A DNA stretch of 64,000 bases. Origin: Aplidium turbinatum (taxonomy: Eukaryota; Chordata; Ascidiacea; Aplousobranchia; Polyclinidae). Of the stretch, positions 22,230 to 34,583 are shown piece by piece. A model generated the notes under the pieces. It saw only the letters and a program-made list of their open reading frames with translations, made no database searches and was not told the origin of the DNA. The position numbers and the translations under genes were made by a program. Within the stretch, counting starts at the first letter, position 1. Each line of letters begins with the position of its first letter. The DNA lies in contig OU964923.1 of assembly GCA_918807975.1 (NCBI GenBank), positions 17,713,235 to 17,777,234 of the forward strand. The letters run 5' to 3'.

Positions 22230-25200
22230 TATTTGTGCATGTCTGGTCCTCTGAGGCCGTGGTGGTATGCAGCTCGTGGTGATGTGGGAAGGAGAACTGG
22301 ATCAACGTAAGAACGTTTAGACATGACCATTTCCTCGTACTTCTGTTTAGTGATTTGTGGTAAAGTATTTCTGTTTAGTGATTTGTGGAAATGTAGACGA
22401 GTTTAAAAGTTCGAAGCCCTGCCAACTTGGTGTGGAGACACGTCGTCTTCGTAGAAAACATCGGCAACATTTCGCAAACTGCTTGATTTCAACTTCTCAA
22501 ATAGACATCTTGCCGAATTTATGAACTGCTGAAGTTGTGTCGTAGCCACTCCAAAACAAGAACATCTACCTTCGCAATAATATCTCTAACTCTGTAGCAC
22601 TGTCTTTGCTGGTAGTTTTTCCCTCTTGTAATGTTTGGCAAGAAGATATCAGAATAGTCACGGTACATAGCATGATGCACTAGTAAACAAAGGACATCAG
22701 TATCGTCGGAGTACACAGTTACAGGTGTCCTACCTATCGAATCAAAGCAACTTGAACTATAGTTGTATCTGCAACACTAAGGCACAAATGAACTTTGAAA
22801 CCATTCAACTCCAGTTGTTTCGTTAAAGCCACCACAAATCTTTGTATAGTTTGAGAAAAAGATGTTCCTTTTAGTTGGGCAAGAATTTTGATCATTCAAT
22901 TCAACAGTTTGAGACGTCGTACCAGAGCGTTTTTGATGGGTCGAATCTTTGGTTGACACTGTGTCATTCCTTGCATGACGATGTGCATGTTAAGCCCGCT
23001 TTCCGACAAGAGCAGCGTCTGTCACATGATCCCTTGCAGCTACATCGAAAGATTTTCAAGACATCTTCTGGTGCAGCAGCTACATCCGTCATGACTGGAG
23101 AAAACATGTTATCTTTCTTCTGCCAACCCCATGACAATAGTTTCAAATCTAAGTTGCTTAAAGTTCTCCAAACTTTCAGCTGGTGATATACTCTGAGGCC
23201 GTGATGATATGCAGCTCGTGGTGATGATGGAAGGAGAGCCGGATCAACGTGAGAACGATTAGACATGGCCATTTCCAGTACTTCTGTGGTCGTTTCCCAT
23301 GTGAGTCCACCCCGATAGCTTAGTTGGTTAGCGCGTGACTTCGTGAACAAAAGAGCTTCATCAAGCTGCGCTGGTTCGACTCTCGGGGTGTGCGCTTGAG
23401 CAACGCATTCTAAAGACAGCTCTCCATTCAGCGGGACCTAATGAATGGAATACTTTCCAGGCAACAACACTTCAACAATCGGAAACTTTACTCTGTCAAT
23501 CTCGGTAACCGGCCCTGCGTCAAAAGCCTCTACAAGTATGCGAAACTATCAGGAATAACCTATCAAGGCTTTGTCAGTCCAAGGATAAAGATTCAGAACC
23601 AACCCTGCAGCCACCAAAAACAATAACGTTGGCGCGCAAGTGCTGAAGAAAACTGATGTAGGCCTACTATTTGAAGAACTCATGGAACTTCTCATTCTTC
23701 TTTCAGTCACAACACCACAACAAGGCACCGCCATCAATAATTTTTATGGAGTCAGGTTCTTTTGTCATTTCAACTTTGTGCAAGATGTATGATTTCAGTT
23801 TTGATTTTTGCGCAGTTCGTAGAACTCCATCTTTGAACAGTGACATTAGGTACGGTGATAACTCGTAGAAGAAGTAGGCCTACCGGTAGCCTGCAATTTC
23901 GTTTTCTGGCTTTCTCTCTATGACAACAACCAATCTCAAAAAGTGTATTAATGGATCAATGATGATAGTATCATGACCAATTTTTAGATTGGCATGAAGG
24001 CTCTGTATAGCACTTATTTGCTTCTTCCTCTTGACGGAACAATTAGTAAAGGTTTTATAATCAATTCAGTTTGGATAAACGCCCCTATCTCCTCAGATCG
24101 GTCACAGGTCACATCAATCGACCCTGAGTCTAGAGCCATAAGCTGAACTCCAACTTTAAATGGATTATGTGAACGAAACCATGTTTGTAAGTTACTTTTT
24201 TTTAAATCATCAATATCACGTTTGATTCTTCCAGCAAATGCTTTGAGTTTATCATCAGAATTTGACAATGATGAGACTGTACTGAGTGTAACTGTCACTT
24301 CTGCACACCTGTGCATGGTTTTAGTCCACACCCTTAATACATTATCGGTGGTGCCCTTGCCGATGACTCCACTTTTTCCTTTTAAAGAGTCCATGAGAAT
24401 TTGTTCAATAGACAAATCTGTTCAGATTTCTGCCCATTGTTTGTTAGAACGCCTGACGGTGTGATTACCGTACATAAATTGCTGGTAGACATCTGAGTGA
24501 CTTGTTTCCAATTCTGCAACTGTTTGAAGATACAGGCGACATGTTTTTGCATAATTGTTGTGACCTGTGGCAGCAAATAGCTTCAGCTGCTTTTTGACGC
24601 AGAAATGTGTAGTAACCAGTCGCTTGTTCTTTCTGCTCGAGTAAACTGCTGCACAACTGAAACGTAATTAACATAGCTCAACCACAGAGCTGATGTACGT
24701 GATTCTCATGTGGGCTGCTCCTTTTTATTGGTGAAAAATGCCATCATCTTATGCCCAATGTTATCATTATTATGATCAGAACGACTGTCTGAGTCATACA
24801 ATTTTTCCAAGGCACTCTGCTCTCCGGGCATCAACTCATTCAAAAATTCTTCCAACATAAGAGACAGAATAGCTGTCTGTTGGGCATAACAGATGACCTT
24901 GAACAGCGCGGGAAACTGCCTTCCCACTAAACATGTGCCCTACAGTTACATGAGCGTATGCTGTCTCAAGAGCACTTCTCAAGCCACTTCCTTCCATAAA
25001 GGAACCAATTGATCCCAGAAAACTCATAAGCTGGTGAAATCCACCCAATCGAACAAATATGCTCATATTCTTTGATGATTTTATGTCGTATGCTTTTATA
25101 TGAAGCTGTTGGTCGAAGGTTACACATGCCATTCGGACATTCAGTTTTTGGCACTGTTCGGCTACAAACGAGTGTTAAGCTGTTAAATCTGTGGCGTGTA

Positions 25201-25694
25201 AGTCGATCACCGGCGACATGGTAACAACAGACTTTGGCTTAGATTGCAATGTTGTTTTAGCCCTCATGTATCCAGACCAACTGGGGGGTGACTTCTTGAA
25301 GATGTAGGATGCGCTCCAGAGAAGATCAATAAAGCGACTGTGACGAAGGTCCTCCTGAAAGTAAAAATGAAAAACAATACGGTTTGTGTGGCATTCTGTA
25401 ATCAAATAATGATTCCAATCTTATACTGACAACGGTGTACAAGTCCATAGCATCTTCCATTTTTTTACATGCACAAGGCTATTTTTACAGTGGATGTTGG
25501 ACGACCAGGTGTTGAATGCTGAGCAGGATTTTCAAATCTTGTTTTGCATGGTAGCCTACGTGGTATCTGGCTTCAGCAAACACCAGATCGTGTGCACCAG
25601 GCAGTCGTTTCTTAACAGTTTTAGCAAGTTCATCGTCTCTACTTAAGCATAAAGCAAGTGTTACATAATATATTCTTGACGATTTTGTTCGCAC
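22230..25694 (-). pseudogene. decayed gene of the DTDV / SGCDT repeat-protein family
   Basis: Minus-strand pieces follow a family order I know from many invertebrate and fish genomes but cannot name. 25694-25485 has HDLVFAEARYHVGYH. 25405-25175 has PPSWSGYMRA and VVTMSPVIDLHATDL. 25132-24836 has ACVTFDQQLHIKA, LGGFHQLMSFLGSIGSFMEG and GHMFSGKAVSRAVQGHLL. 24415-24014 has SIEQILMDSLKGKSG and GRIKRDIDDLK. 23350-22964 has LLPSSPRAAYHHGLRVYHQL and a C-terminal CXC-type zinc motif, CSCRKAGLTC. 22716-22519 has SDDTDVLCLLVHHAMY and RVRDI. The last piece lies after the C-terminal motif, and a second copy of the SPRAAY segment sits near 22230-22330, so the 3' part is present twice. Many stops and frame changes show it is dead. 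Confidence 0.7.
23309..23390 (+). repeat. tRNA-like sequence, probably SINE-derived
   Basis: A 7-bp acceptor-like pairing (ACCCCGA with TCGGGGT), an A-box-like TAGCTTAGTTGG and a B-box GGTTCGACTCT are present across 82 bases, with a variable-arm-like hairpin (AGCTT..AAGCT). The T-stem and anticodon stem do not pair, so a functional tRNA is unlikely; it looks like a SINE head or tRNA pseudogene inside the decayed transposon gene. Confidence 0.5.
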
Positions 25695-25713
25695 CTTTTC
25701 AAATTTATTTCAA

Positions 25714-25914
25714 TCAGGGTGGGTGCCGTTCATCAAACATACAATTACTGTATAGCCTATCCACAGTAAAAACACTGCTTTTTAAAGTCGAACGACTGTT
25801 GATCTGACCTGGTCGATACTGTCTTGCTACAGGATTGTACATTTTGCTGCGTTTTGGTTTCAATATGTCTTTGCCCATTGAAAACATTCTTTCAACTGCA
25901 AAATTAAAATGCAA
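25714..25914 (-). pseudogene. hAT dimerisation-domain scrap
   Basis: The minus-strand peptide NFAVERMFSMGKDILKPKRS matches the C-terminal dimerisation motif of hAT transposases (AVERLFS.G..I..PKR). Only about 35 residues are convincing and no termini are seen. It lies just upstream of the decayed DTDV-family gene and is probably another nested insertion. Confidence 0.5.
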
Positions 25915-25945
25915 ACAACAGCTAAGACATTATACGTTGACGCTA

Positions 25946-26068
25946 TAGGCTACGCTAAAAAACCGCGAAAACTTTACGGCGTAGCCTCCAGCAACAACTA
26001 TCCAAAAAATGTGGCCGTAAGCGTTAGCGTAAACAAAAGTCTACGCCGCAAGTGTACGGCGTAGCCTA
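25946..26068. mobile_element. small palindromic MITE
   Basis: Ends AGGCTACGC and its complement bracket about 120 bp, with internal repeats of ACGGCGTAGCCT and GCGTAA-type words in both orientations; flanks are TA-rich (TAT/ATA). No coding capacity. Confidence 0.55.
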
Positions 26069-26131
26069 TACGTACATCTCTGGATCTGGCATGGTTTCTC
26101 AAGAAATTACGGCATGATGTATGGATGTGTG

Positions 26132-26689
26132 TGGTCACAGCGGTAAACCATAATCTCTTCGTGGGAAAATTGTAACGTAAGATTCCCAAATCCGTTCGTC
26201 TGCATGCAATGACCCAAAAATAAACACACTTTCGAAACGTCTATTCAAAAGTATATTCCAGTAAAATTAGCCCGAGGCTATCGAAATGACTGGTGCAACG
26301 CCGTACACCTAAAAACTGTCACTACAATACAAATTACTTGGATAAAAGACGGAACTTTTGTCCAGCTAGCAAGCACTAAGCCAACAGTTAAATGTGCGGC
26401 CAACTTTCAAACAATCATTTTACGAATGACCAGAATAGATATCAATATCTCAAATTCACGTAGAAAGTAACTGTGACGCAATAAATGAAAGACAATTATG
26501 AAGTCATTCCAACAGGTGTTTAAGCTGATGTAATATTTCCTGTTTAAACAGGCCCAAACAGGTCCAAACAGGTCTTATGAACGATGGTGCAATTTTGGCA
26601 CATGCTTTAGGAATTTCCATGACGTAATATTCAGTAGACTTGAACGGTTTTTATATGACGTTTGATTTGTACAGAGATTGGCCGTAACA
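26132..26689 (-). repeat. BEL 3' LTR
   Basis: The downstream LTR of the minus-strand BEL element. It is nearly identical to 31404-31960, and the GTGTG target duplication precedes it at 26127-26131. Confidence 0.9.
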
Positions 26690-29600
26690 TAGCGGCCCCT
26701 AGTTATGACAGTCTAACATGGCATAACTAAAAAAGAATTGAAGGACAATCGTGAGCCAATGAATAAAAACACATGATACACAAATTGTTTGAATCACTCA
26801 CGTTTAAGTTAATACGCAAATACAAAGGGCATGCAAAGAATGAACAGCAATAAGAATAAACACGACGATACATGAAATTGGTACCATAGGTACACGCTAA
26901 ATGACGCTATATACAATGGTTGCGCTAATAACCGACTGTTCTGGGCTCAGACAAGGGTCGGCCACCGCAGACAAAACCAGGCTCAAACCCTAACACTTAG
27001 GTGTTCTTTACGGGGGCGAGGCACGAAATATCCCTCAACACGTAGTCTACTTTCACTTTCCCCGTACTCTCATCATAGTTGCAGACGGCAACTTTGGCTC
27101 TACGAACCACAGGCTTCCCTTTCCTAATTTGTGGAACTACCTCATGCACCCTCCCAAGTTGATACTTCCCACGTTTACCAATGTCTTGGAGAGAACCTAC
27201 CACTACAAGTTGACCAGGCTCCAAATTCTCGGCCATTTTTAGCCATTTTTTCCGGCCCTGAAGACCTGGCAAGTAAAAATCGATCCATTTATTCCAAAAC
27301 TGCTGAGAAAGTGACAAATTGAACCGATAATCCCTTCTTAATTGGTCACGATCATGTGGTTGCCCAACAGCACAGTATGGGTCTAAGTATGGGGTCAAAA
27401 GTGAGGCAGGGGTGATGACAGTAAAATCCCTAGGGTCGTCACTCAAAGGTACCAAAGGGCGTTCGTTCACGATCCGAACGGCACTGCCTGTGTACGTAAG
27501 CAGTTCAATAAAATTGGGCTTACGAATTGAAGAGTCCAAAATGTGAAAAAAGTATTTGGTCACATCAGCCATGAAACCAAATCTTTCAAGCCGAAATCTA
27601 GCCAAGACATCTGCCAGAGGGTTTAACAAGTCGGACAAGTCAGGGCAAGAAGACATTACATCATTTACACAAGTTCCTCGAAATTCAGATTGTTTTAAAG
27701 CCTTCTTCCTTAAAGCAGCAGCTCTATCTGACGCCAACACAAAATTGTTAGGTAAATCAATATCTTCCTTCAACGGAACAGGTATCTCAAATCGACCATC
27801 TTTCAACTCAATATTCGGTTCGACAAGTTCTCTAGCCAAAATGTCATTGCGAGACAATTCACAGGTTTCATTTTGCAAAGTCAAATCCTGAATGACTTTA
27901 TTCAGGTCTGCTATTTCCATATCACGAGACTCAATTTTATGCTGAAAGCCAGAGATGACATCCAACTCTGAAGACGTCTGCACTCTGCACACATTAGCAA
28001 CGTTTTCATCTAAGGGTGACTTACCACCACAAGCCAACCAACCGAGAGGAGTGAGCAAAGCATGTGGTTCACTACGATTGTCACCAACACGCTCTTCTTT
28101 TGCACACATCAAATAAGCGTTGTCGTTGCCAATCAGTACATCTACAGTACTACAATCATTCAAATGAAACATATTCACGTCATGAAAATGACGGAAACCA
28201 CTTAAATCTTGTTTATGGGGTAAAGTTTTAACATCGTCAGCCCAAGCTGGGTTAACCACCGAGGTTATATCACAAAACAGTTCATCAGTCTCTAACGACT
28301 GGATGTTGAGTTTAACAAGGTCAGCACAAGTAGGTTTCTGACCAGCCAGAGTATCCATTTTAAACGACGCTTTATCATACGGTTTAAGACCAAGTTCGCA
28401 CACCAAGTCACTCGAAACAAAGGTCAACTGCGAACCAGGATCATGCTGACAATACACCAACTTCGATTTGCCAGTCATTGGATTCAAAACACGAGCAGCA
28501 GTAACGCGGTTAAAGGCTGCTTTAACATTTCCAATCTTAACATTACGCACAGGAACTCTGGCACCAGCCTCATCTTTACCGACCAAATCCAGAGAATCAC
28601 GTGACGTCACATAAAAATCATGCAGAAGAAAATAGTGTTTCCTATCGTTGGTAGGTCCACACTTACGACAGTTATTTGCATGATTACAGTCTCTAACCAT
28701 ATGCTGGCGCAAACAATTCAAGCATTTGCCAGCTTTCACAATGACATCTCTCCGATCTTTAGGTGTCAAGCGCAAAAATTCTTTACAATTAGACAAAAAA
28801 TGATATTCAACTTGACCACGTGACGAACAACAAAAACACGCCGGTATGTCACTATGTCTGGCCACACCGCCGCGCGGTGCGCCAACAGCAGTCGAGTACT
28901 GCGAACTCCCTGAAATCACATTATCATGGGGCTTTACCGACGTCTGCCTAACCGGACATGAAGGCAATTTTCCTTTGCCAAACTTTTTAAAATGCTGCGA
29001 CTCACCAGAATCGCCCATTAGCATAATGCTAAAATCAGTCGACTTGCGCGTTTCCTCCCGTACTACAAAATCAAACAAACTCTGAAAGGTAGGTTCCTCA
29101 GTGCTACCATACTGATCACCTAAAAAGTCAAGATAACGCTGCTTAGCGTCAAACGGGAGTCGCTTAGCCAAATCCAAAACAAAACGTCCTTCTAATTTAT
29201 CACGCTGACCATAAGCTTTCGCGTAAAGCAAACACTGCGACAATTCATCTTTAAACTCTTTCAAATCACTGGAAGAGATAGAAGTCAATTTGCTACCATA
29301 GCGATACTTTCTAATTTCTGGTTCTGCGAAAAGACCTCCACGAACCCCAAAACGTTGGGACAAGCGAGCTAACGACATTTCTATCCTGTCTTCCTCTGAC
29401 AAGCCAGGAGTGTCAGAAACCAAATTAGCAATCGTTTGTGCAGCTGTTCTAACACAAGCTGCTTGCAACAAAGTCAAACGAGTTCCCTTAAAGGGCGAAG
29501 CTGCCATCAAGGCCATAACACGATTTTTAAAGAAGACAAATGGCATATTATTACCATCGTAACCAATCAAGGCCGCCTTATCGAAGAACGTCCTACTATT

Positions 29601-31403
29601 TTGGTATTCAAAAAAGCAATCCTGCTGTTGAGAACTCGATTTAGCGGGAGAAGACAAGCTATATCCCTTAATGGGCTGAGTGGGCTCAGTCACATGCACA
29701 GCCCGATCACGATCCTCACATACGTTAAAATCAGGAGACACGATACGCCTCTCACAACCACCCAAATTACGTGTAGCTGGGCGATCAAAAACTAGCGGCG
29801 CTGAAAACTGTGAAGGGGGCAAAGCATTACTGCTAATGGCGGCCCCGTGACCTGTACGCTCTGGGGGAGGAGTTCGGTTGTAATTTGCAGACCTTGGCTC
29901 TACAGCCTTCGGAAGATCCTTAGCCGCGGCCCCGAGACCTCCTGAAACAGCTGGAAAACATGTGGATTGTACAGGTCCACTTACGGATTGAACAGGCGTG
30001 TGGAAAAGGTTAGGTAAATTAAACTGTGATTGATGTTCACTTCTGGAATGCCTAGAAGAGCCCTTCCTAGAGCTACGCCGGGAGCCCAACTCAGAACGAT
30101 ATTCAGCTAAAACTACCTCTTTACGTTGTTCGGCCCTCAACTGAGCGTCTTTGAGTGCGAACTCAGCAGCTCTAGCTTCGGCTCTCGCGGCGGCCTCAGC
30201 AGCTCTCGCTTCGGCCTCAGCAGCTCTCGCGTCGGCCTCAGCTCTCGCGGCAGCCTCAGCTCGTATGGCCTCAGCTCGTATGGCCTCAGCTCGTATGGCC
30301 TCAGCTCTTGCGGCAGCCTCTGCTCGTGCGGCAGCCTCAGCTCGTATGGCTTCAGCTCTTGCGATGGCCTCAGCAGCTCTTGCTTTGGCCTCAGCTTGGA
30401 TCTGGAGCTCCTCTCGTCTTAACTGTAGGTTAATTTGTGCAACTATCCGTGACGAGCTCTCAGACATCCTAGTGCTTACATTTGAGGCGCTATCCTCAGG
30501 ATGTATGTCAGCATCCAACCTATCTGACAACTCACTTTCTTTTTGTTCGAAGTTATTTTTTAACGAGTTAAATTCGGGATCTACCCTATCACGAAGTTCT
30601 GCCAAGATTGCAGAGTTAACAATTTTACTCAAAAGAGCATGGAAATGCCGTAATTCCTCTTCTAAAGTAGATAACTTAGATCTAAAAATTAACAGTTCCT
30701 GCTTATCACTCAAAGAACCTAGGGCTACAGAAAGTTTCCCAATTTGAGTCAAAATATCCCGTCTAAGATGCCGGGCCTCTCGAACTGACTTAGCCTCATC
30801 GTTAATGGGTCCCTCCCCAGAATGGCCTGCCCGACCGCAAAGAACATCATCAGGCTTAAACTCAGTCGAGTCGACGGCGGTCGAGTCCCTGTCGCCACCG
30901 AGTGTAGACATATTAAATGTTAGGGCTAAATTTAACAATTAAAAAATTAAGTTACACAAACACACAAAATTACAGTAGTTATAAAAAACTTAACTGCAAA
31001 GACCGTAAAAATACAAAAAAGAATTTAAATGCACGATACCGTAGCTGTACGAGTATGTGAAGTCCAAACGTCCACAAAACTTGCTTGGATTCTTCCACTT
31101 GAATCTTCAAGCACAGATGGATTGCCTTTAATCTTCTTTCTTGCCAATGAATGTCAAAGTTATTTTTTCTTCTGTACCAAACTGAGAAGAAATGTCTTTA
31201 CTTTTTAGCTTAAAGTTCTTCAGTTGCCTACCGAGAAGAAATGTCTTTAATTTTCTTTGCTTCTTTATACTACCAACCAACAAGATCTTCTTTTATTATT
31301 TCTTTGCTTTTGTAGCCTACCAACCAACAACTTCGTCTTTTATTTTTTGCTTCTAAGTGCTTCTGTGCCAAACACTAGACAGAGAATCGTCTTTTATTTT
31401 TTA

Positions 31404-31960
31404 TGGTCACAGCGGTAAACCATAATCTCTTCGTGGGAAAATTGTAACGTAAGATTCCCAAATCCGTTCGTCTGCATGCAATGACCCAAAAATAAACACA
31501 CTTTCGAAACGTCTATTCAAAAGTGTATTCCAGTAAAATTAGCCCGAGGCTATCGAAATGACTGGTGCAACGCCGTACACCTAAAAACTGTCACTACAAT
31601 ACAAATTACTTGGATAAAGACGGAACTTTTGTCCAGCTAGCAAGCACTAAGCCAACAGTTAAATGTGCGGCCAACTTTCAAACAATCATTTTACGAATGA
31701 CCAGAATAGATATCAATATCTCAAATTCACGTAGAAAGTAACTGTGACGCAATAAATGAAAGACAATTATGAAGTCATTCCAACAGGTGTTTAAGCTGAT
31801 GTAATATTTCCTGTTTAAACAGGCCCAAACAGGTCCAAACAGGTCTTATGAACGATGGTGCAATTTTGGCACATGCTTTAGGAATTTCCATGACGTAATA
31901 TTCAGTAGACTTGAACGGTTTTTATATGACGTTTGATTTGTACAGAGATTGGCCGTAACA
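31404..31960 (-). repeat. BEL 5' LTR
   Basis: The upstream LTR of the minus-strand BEL element, followed on the plus strand by the second GTGTG at 31961-31965. The transcript would start here and run toward lower coordinates. The leader between this LTR and the open frame (30939-31403) is noncoding. Confidence 0.9.
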
Positions 31961-32639
31961 GTGTGTAATATGGCCATTTTCTCTATTTTTCTGCAGAGTT
32001 GCGACCAGCGTTTCACAATCCATTTTCAAAGCATGACCAATCATAATGTCCAAAGAGTGTGTGCCTGTGTGGTACTATCACTCTCGCAGAAATAAGCTCC
32101 AACATGTCACAGTGAATCACCAGTCGTATAGCCTTGTCTACACTTAACACAAATTGCTGTTTCTTCTTGACTTGAATCTATTTGAAATGCATCACACTGA
32201 CCGTAGTAAGTAAACAATAACACAATAAAGTTATAATGAACAACGACAGCTCTACTGGTGCTCCCCTGTCTTTCTCACCCTTACCCCCTGAAACAGATAT
32301 AGGCCTATAATTCTGTTTCTATTTTCATGTATACTTTTTGCATCTATATCCTGCTTTTCTCTTGATAATTCATTAGTTTCTAACCTTTTATTCACCCATT
32401 ACAGGAAAGATAAGAAAATAAATATTCTTATGTTAAATTTTTTTCCTAACTTCAATTTTTACCCCCTCGGCACGTTTTTGGTCGTAACATTTTTTCCCCA
32501 AGGTAAAAAAAATGACAAAACCCATCATTGAAAAGCTGATGAAATTATCTTTCCAACGGTATATCATACGTCTTTATAAGAATTTTTTCTAGGTTAACCC
32601 ATTTTTAGATCAAATTCTACAGGACTAAATCGTTGTATC

Positions 32640-34200
32640 AATAAAACGTAGCCTATGTAGGCAAAAAAATAATTTTTGTGAAAGTGTGAGCATGGCCTTT
32701 AAAATGTCGTTTAATATCTTACAGTGAACCAGTCAATGATCGTTCAATAGCAGTTCCATAAAATGCGCCAATTTCTTGTAGAATTTATAAATCAACATGC
32801 CTCATTGGTAGGCCTATACAAAATGTTTAGAAAACAAATAGCTCACAAGCCGTCGTTGAAACGTCATCAAGCAATATAAACCCATTGAAAATATAAGCAT
32901 GAAAACACAAACTGTCAAAAAAGAGGACATTTGAGCATTTTTTAGTGTCCTCAGAGGACAATTCATTTTCCTTGAAAAAAGAGGACAAATCCTCTTAAAA
33001 GAGGGCGTATGGTAGCCCTGGGGGCTAGGAAAGCTTCATCGTGGCAATTTCGCATACTTGTAGAGGCTTTGAACGACTGGCGCAGGCCGGTCACTGATAT
33101 TGACAGTGAAGTTTCCACTTATTGAAGTGTTGTTGTCTGTAAATTATTCCACCCGTTAGGTGCCGCTGAATGGAGAAAAATCCTTATAATGATTGCAGTG
33201 GTTCCTTCAGGCAGGAATTTCGTGACTGCAGTGGAGAAATTCGTACTTTAATTATTATTATTCATGATATATGTGCTGTTTCTTTTCAAGTTAATATTGA
33301 TTTTTTAACATAATACCGGTATATCACTTTGTAGTTCGTGTGTCATCGCACCTGTCAGCTTTTATTGTGAGTGCAAATTATGAAAACGGATTTGGACAAT
33401 TTTTGAATAAATTTTGTTGTATTTGGGCTTCTAAAGGGTGAATAAAGGTTTTATGTTACGAAGACGGAAAGGTAGTCTTTGTGTCAAACTTCAAGCAATT
33501 GAACAAGTGTCTTTTCATCAAACAGCATCATGTTCATAGGGTAATAGACTAATAGGTCTCCCTAATCCACTTGCGTCAGACATCGCACTAATGCGCAACC
33601 AGGCCGCAAACGTAATTATCCACTTTGCCCTCACACAATCTCGTTAATAGCCTATTTGTCATTTTCTCGCGTTTTGTGATACCACAGAGATTGCCTTTTC
33701 ACAAAAATAGTAGGAATTAACGAAAATGTGGAAAAACTGCTCTAAGAAAATCAGTTTTAATGAGACAAGCTGACTTTTTACCTGTAACACCAGTCAGAAT
33801 TAAATTTCAAACATATTTTGCTAAAGCATTTCTAGGCTACAATAGGATTTTTATAAAGAAGTAGAGCAGTATTGAAAAGATTTGCTCAACCATGAACAGC
33901 GATAGTAGCCTAACTTTTGTGCTTGGAAGAAAGCAAAAATATCCAAGCCAGCTTGCATTTGTGCCATTTCGACGCAAAGTATCCGCAAATGCAGAGTCGT
34001 TGTTTAAGCTAGGCCTATATTCAGTATGCCAGTTTGAAGACTGCAGTTGTAGCCAGGGGCGCAGAAAGTAGGGGTGCTCAAAGGGCTGCACTCCCCCCTA
34101 GAGCTAAGCTAATTTAGCCCCCCTGGAACTTTCGATAATTGCTTCAGCCCCCCCCCCCCCCCCAGAAAATTCTGACAATTTAAGGTACATAACATATTTT
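32640..34200. other. noncoding stretch with one hAT-like terminus
   Basis: No gene is recognised. A terminus reading, on the minus strand, CAGGGCTACCATACGCCCTC ends at 33020, followed inward by repeated AGAGGACAA words; it resembles a hAT end, but I found no partner. Near 34054-34165 are C-rich words (CAGGGGCGCAGAAAG) typical of other hAT MITE ends. Confidence 0.35.
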
Positions 34201-34208
34201 CAGAAATC

Positions 34209-34570
34209 GTGTTGCAAAACGTTTTTCTTGGGTTTTATAATGCTCCCGATTCGAAGTCGGAAACGTTGTTTTTGTGTATTAGGCCTACCGACTTGTTTTC
34301 CCAGATGAATTTGCCGATTGAACGCCTTCAAGGCTATTGTCTTAACGGTGCTGCAAATATACAGTATGTCTGGTTGCTAGAACGGAGTGCGGGCCAAACT
34401 TAAAGCATTATGCCCTGGATCGTTATACATTCACTGCAGTAATCATGCTTTCGATTTGATTTTGCAAGACGTTGTAAAATAGGTGAGGCTTATTGCCGAT
34501 GCCTTAAACTTCGTTCTAAGTGTTGCAATTGTAATTCGTGAATCGTCTAAACGTAAGTCATTATTGAAGA
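34209..34570 (+). pseudogene. hAT transposase scrap, ZMYM1-like
   Basis: Plus-strand frames carry MNLPIERLQGYCLNGAANI, then in another frame SLYIHCSNHAFDLILQDVVK, then RLIADALNFVLSVAI. These correspond to the conserved core of ZMYM1/KIAA-type hAT-derived transposases (LPI...GQ..DGASNM; YVHC..H.LNL). Stops and frame changes separate them, and no termini are assigned. Confidence 0.6.
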
Positions 34571-34583
34571 CTGCTATTCTAAT

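Larger units (their letters stand above)
26132..31960 (-). mobile_element. BEL/Pao LTR retrotransposon, young, nonautonomous
   Basis: LTRs of about 557 bp lie at 26132-26689 and 31404-31960, starting TGGTCACAGC and ending GCCGTAACA. The whole is flanked by a 5-bp duplication, GTGTG, as expected for BEL/Pao. The LTRs differ at only two or three places, so insertion was recent. One long minus-strand open stretch, 30938-26997 (1313 codons), has BEL parts in order: an Ala/Arg/Glu-rich coiled coil (about residues 165-265), a gag region of the DUF1759 type, Cys/His knuckles (CFCCSS..., CLNCLRQH, CRKCG), a retropepsin-like DUF1758 region (HDPGSQLTFVSSDL), and at the end the DUF5641 tail found after BEL integrases (WLKMAENLEPGQLVVV). 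I do not recognise a reverse transcriptase, so the copy looks broken as an autonomous element, and would depend on help from another. Confidence 0.9.
21534..32628 (-). mobile_element. DNA transposon with ~165-bp terminal repeats, split by a BEL insertion
   Basis: Sequence at 21534-21700 (TTAGTCCTGTAGAATTT inward to ACGACCAAAAACGTG and a G run) is mirrored at about 32457-32628. Between them lie minus-strand remnants of a transposon gene and a BEL element that arrived later. Without the BEL copy the unit is about 5.3 kb, a sensible size for one transposon. I could not define the target duplication, so the pairing of these two ends as one element is inference supported by arm orientation and the enclosed gene. 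Confidence 0.6.

Noticed and set aside
23309-23390. Functional tRNA gene
   Set aside because: Acceptor pairing and the A and B boxes are present, but the T-stem and anticodon stem do not pair and it lies inside decayed transposon sequence.
27556-27891. Plus-strand open frame across the BEL element
   Set aside because: Antisense shadow of the long minus-strand BEL frame.
30126-30747. Long plus-strand Ser/Ala-rich open frames
   Set aside because: They are antisense shadows of the Ala/Arg/Glu-rich repeats in the BEL open frame.
34054-34571. hAT element bounded by TTGAAGACTG repeats (34034 and 34562)
   Set aside because: The repeated flank is present, but no matching right terminus (a CTG end) adjoins it.
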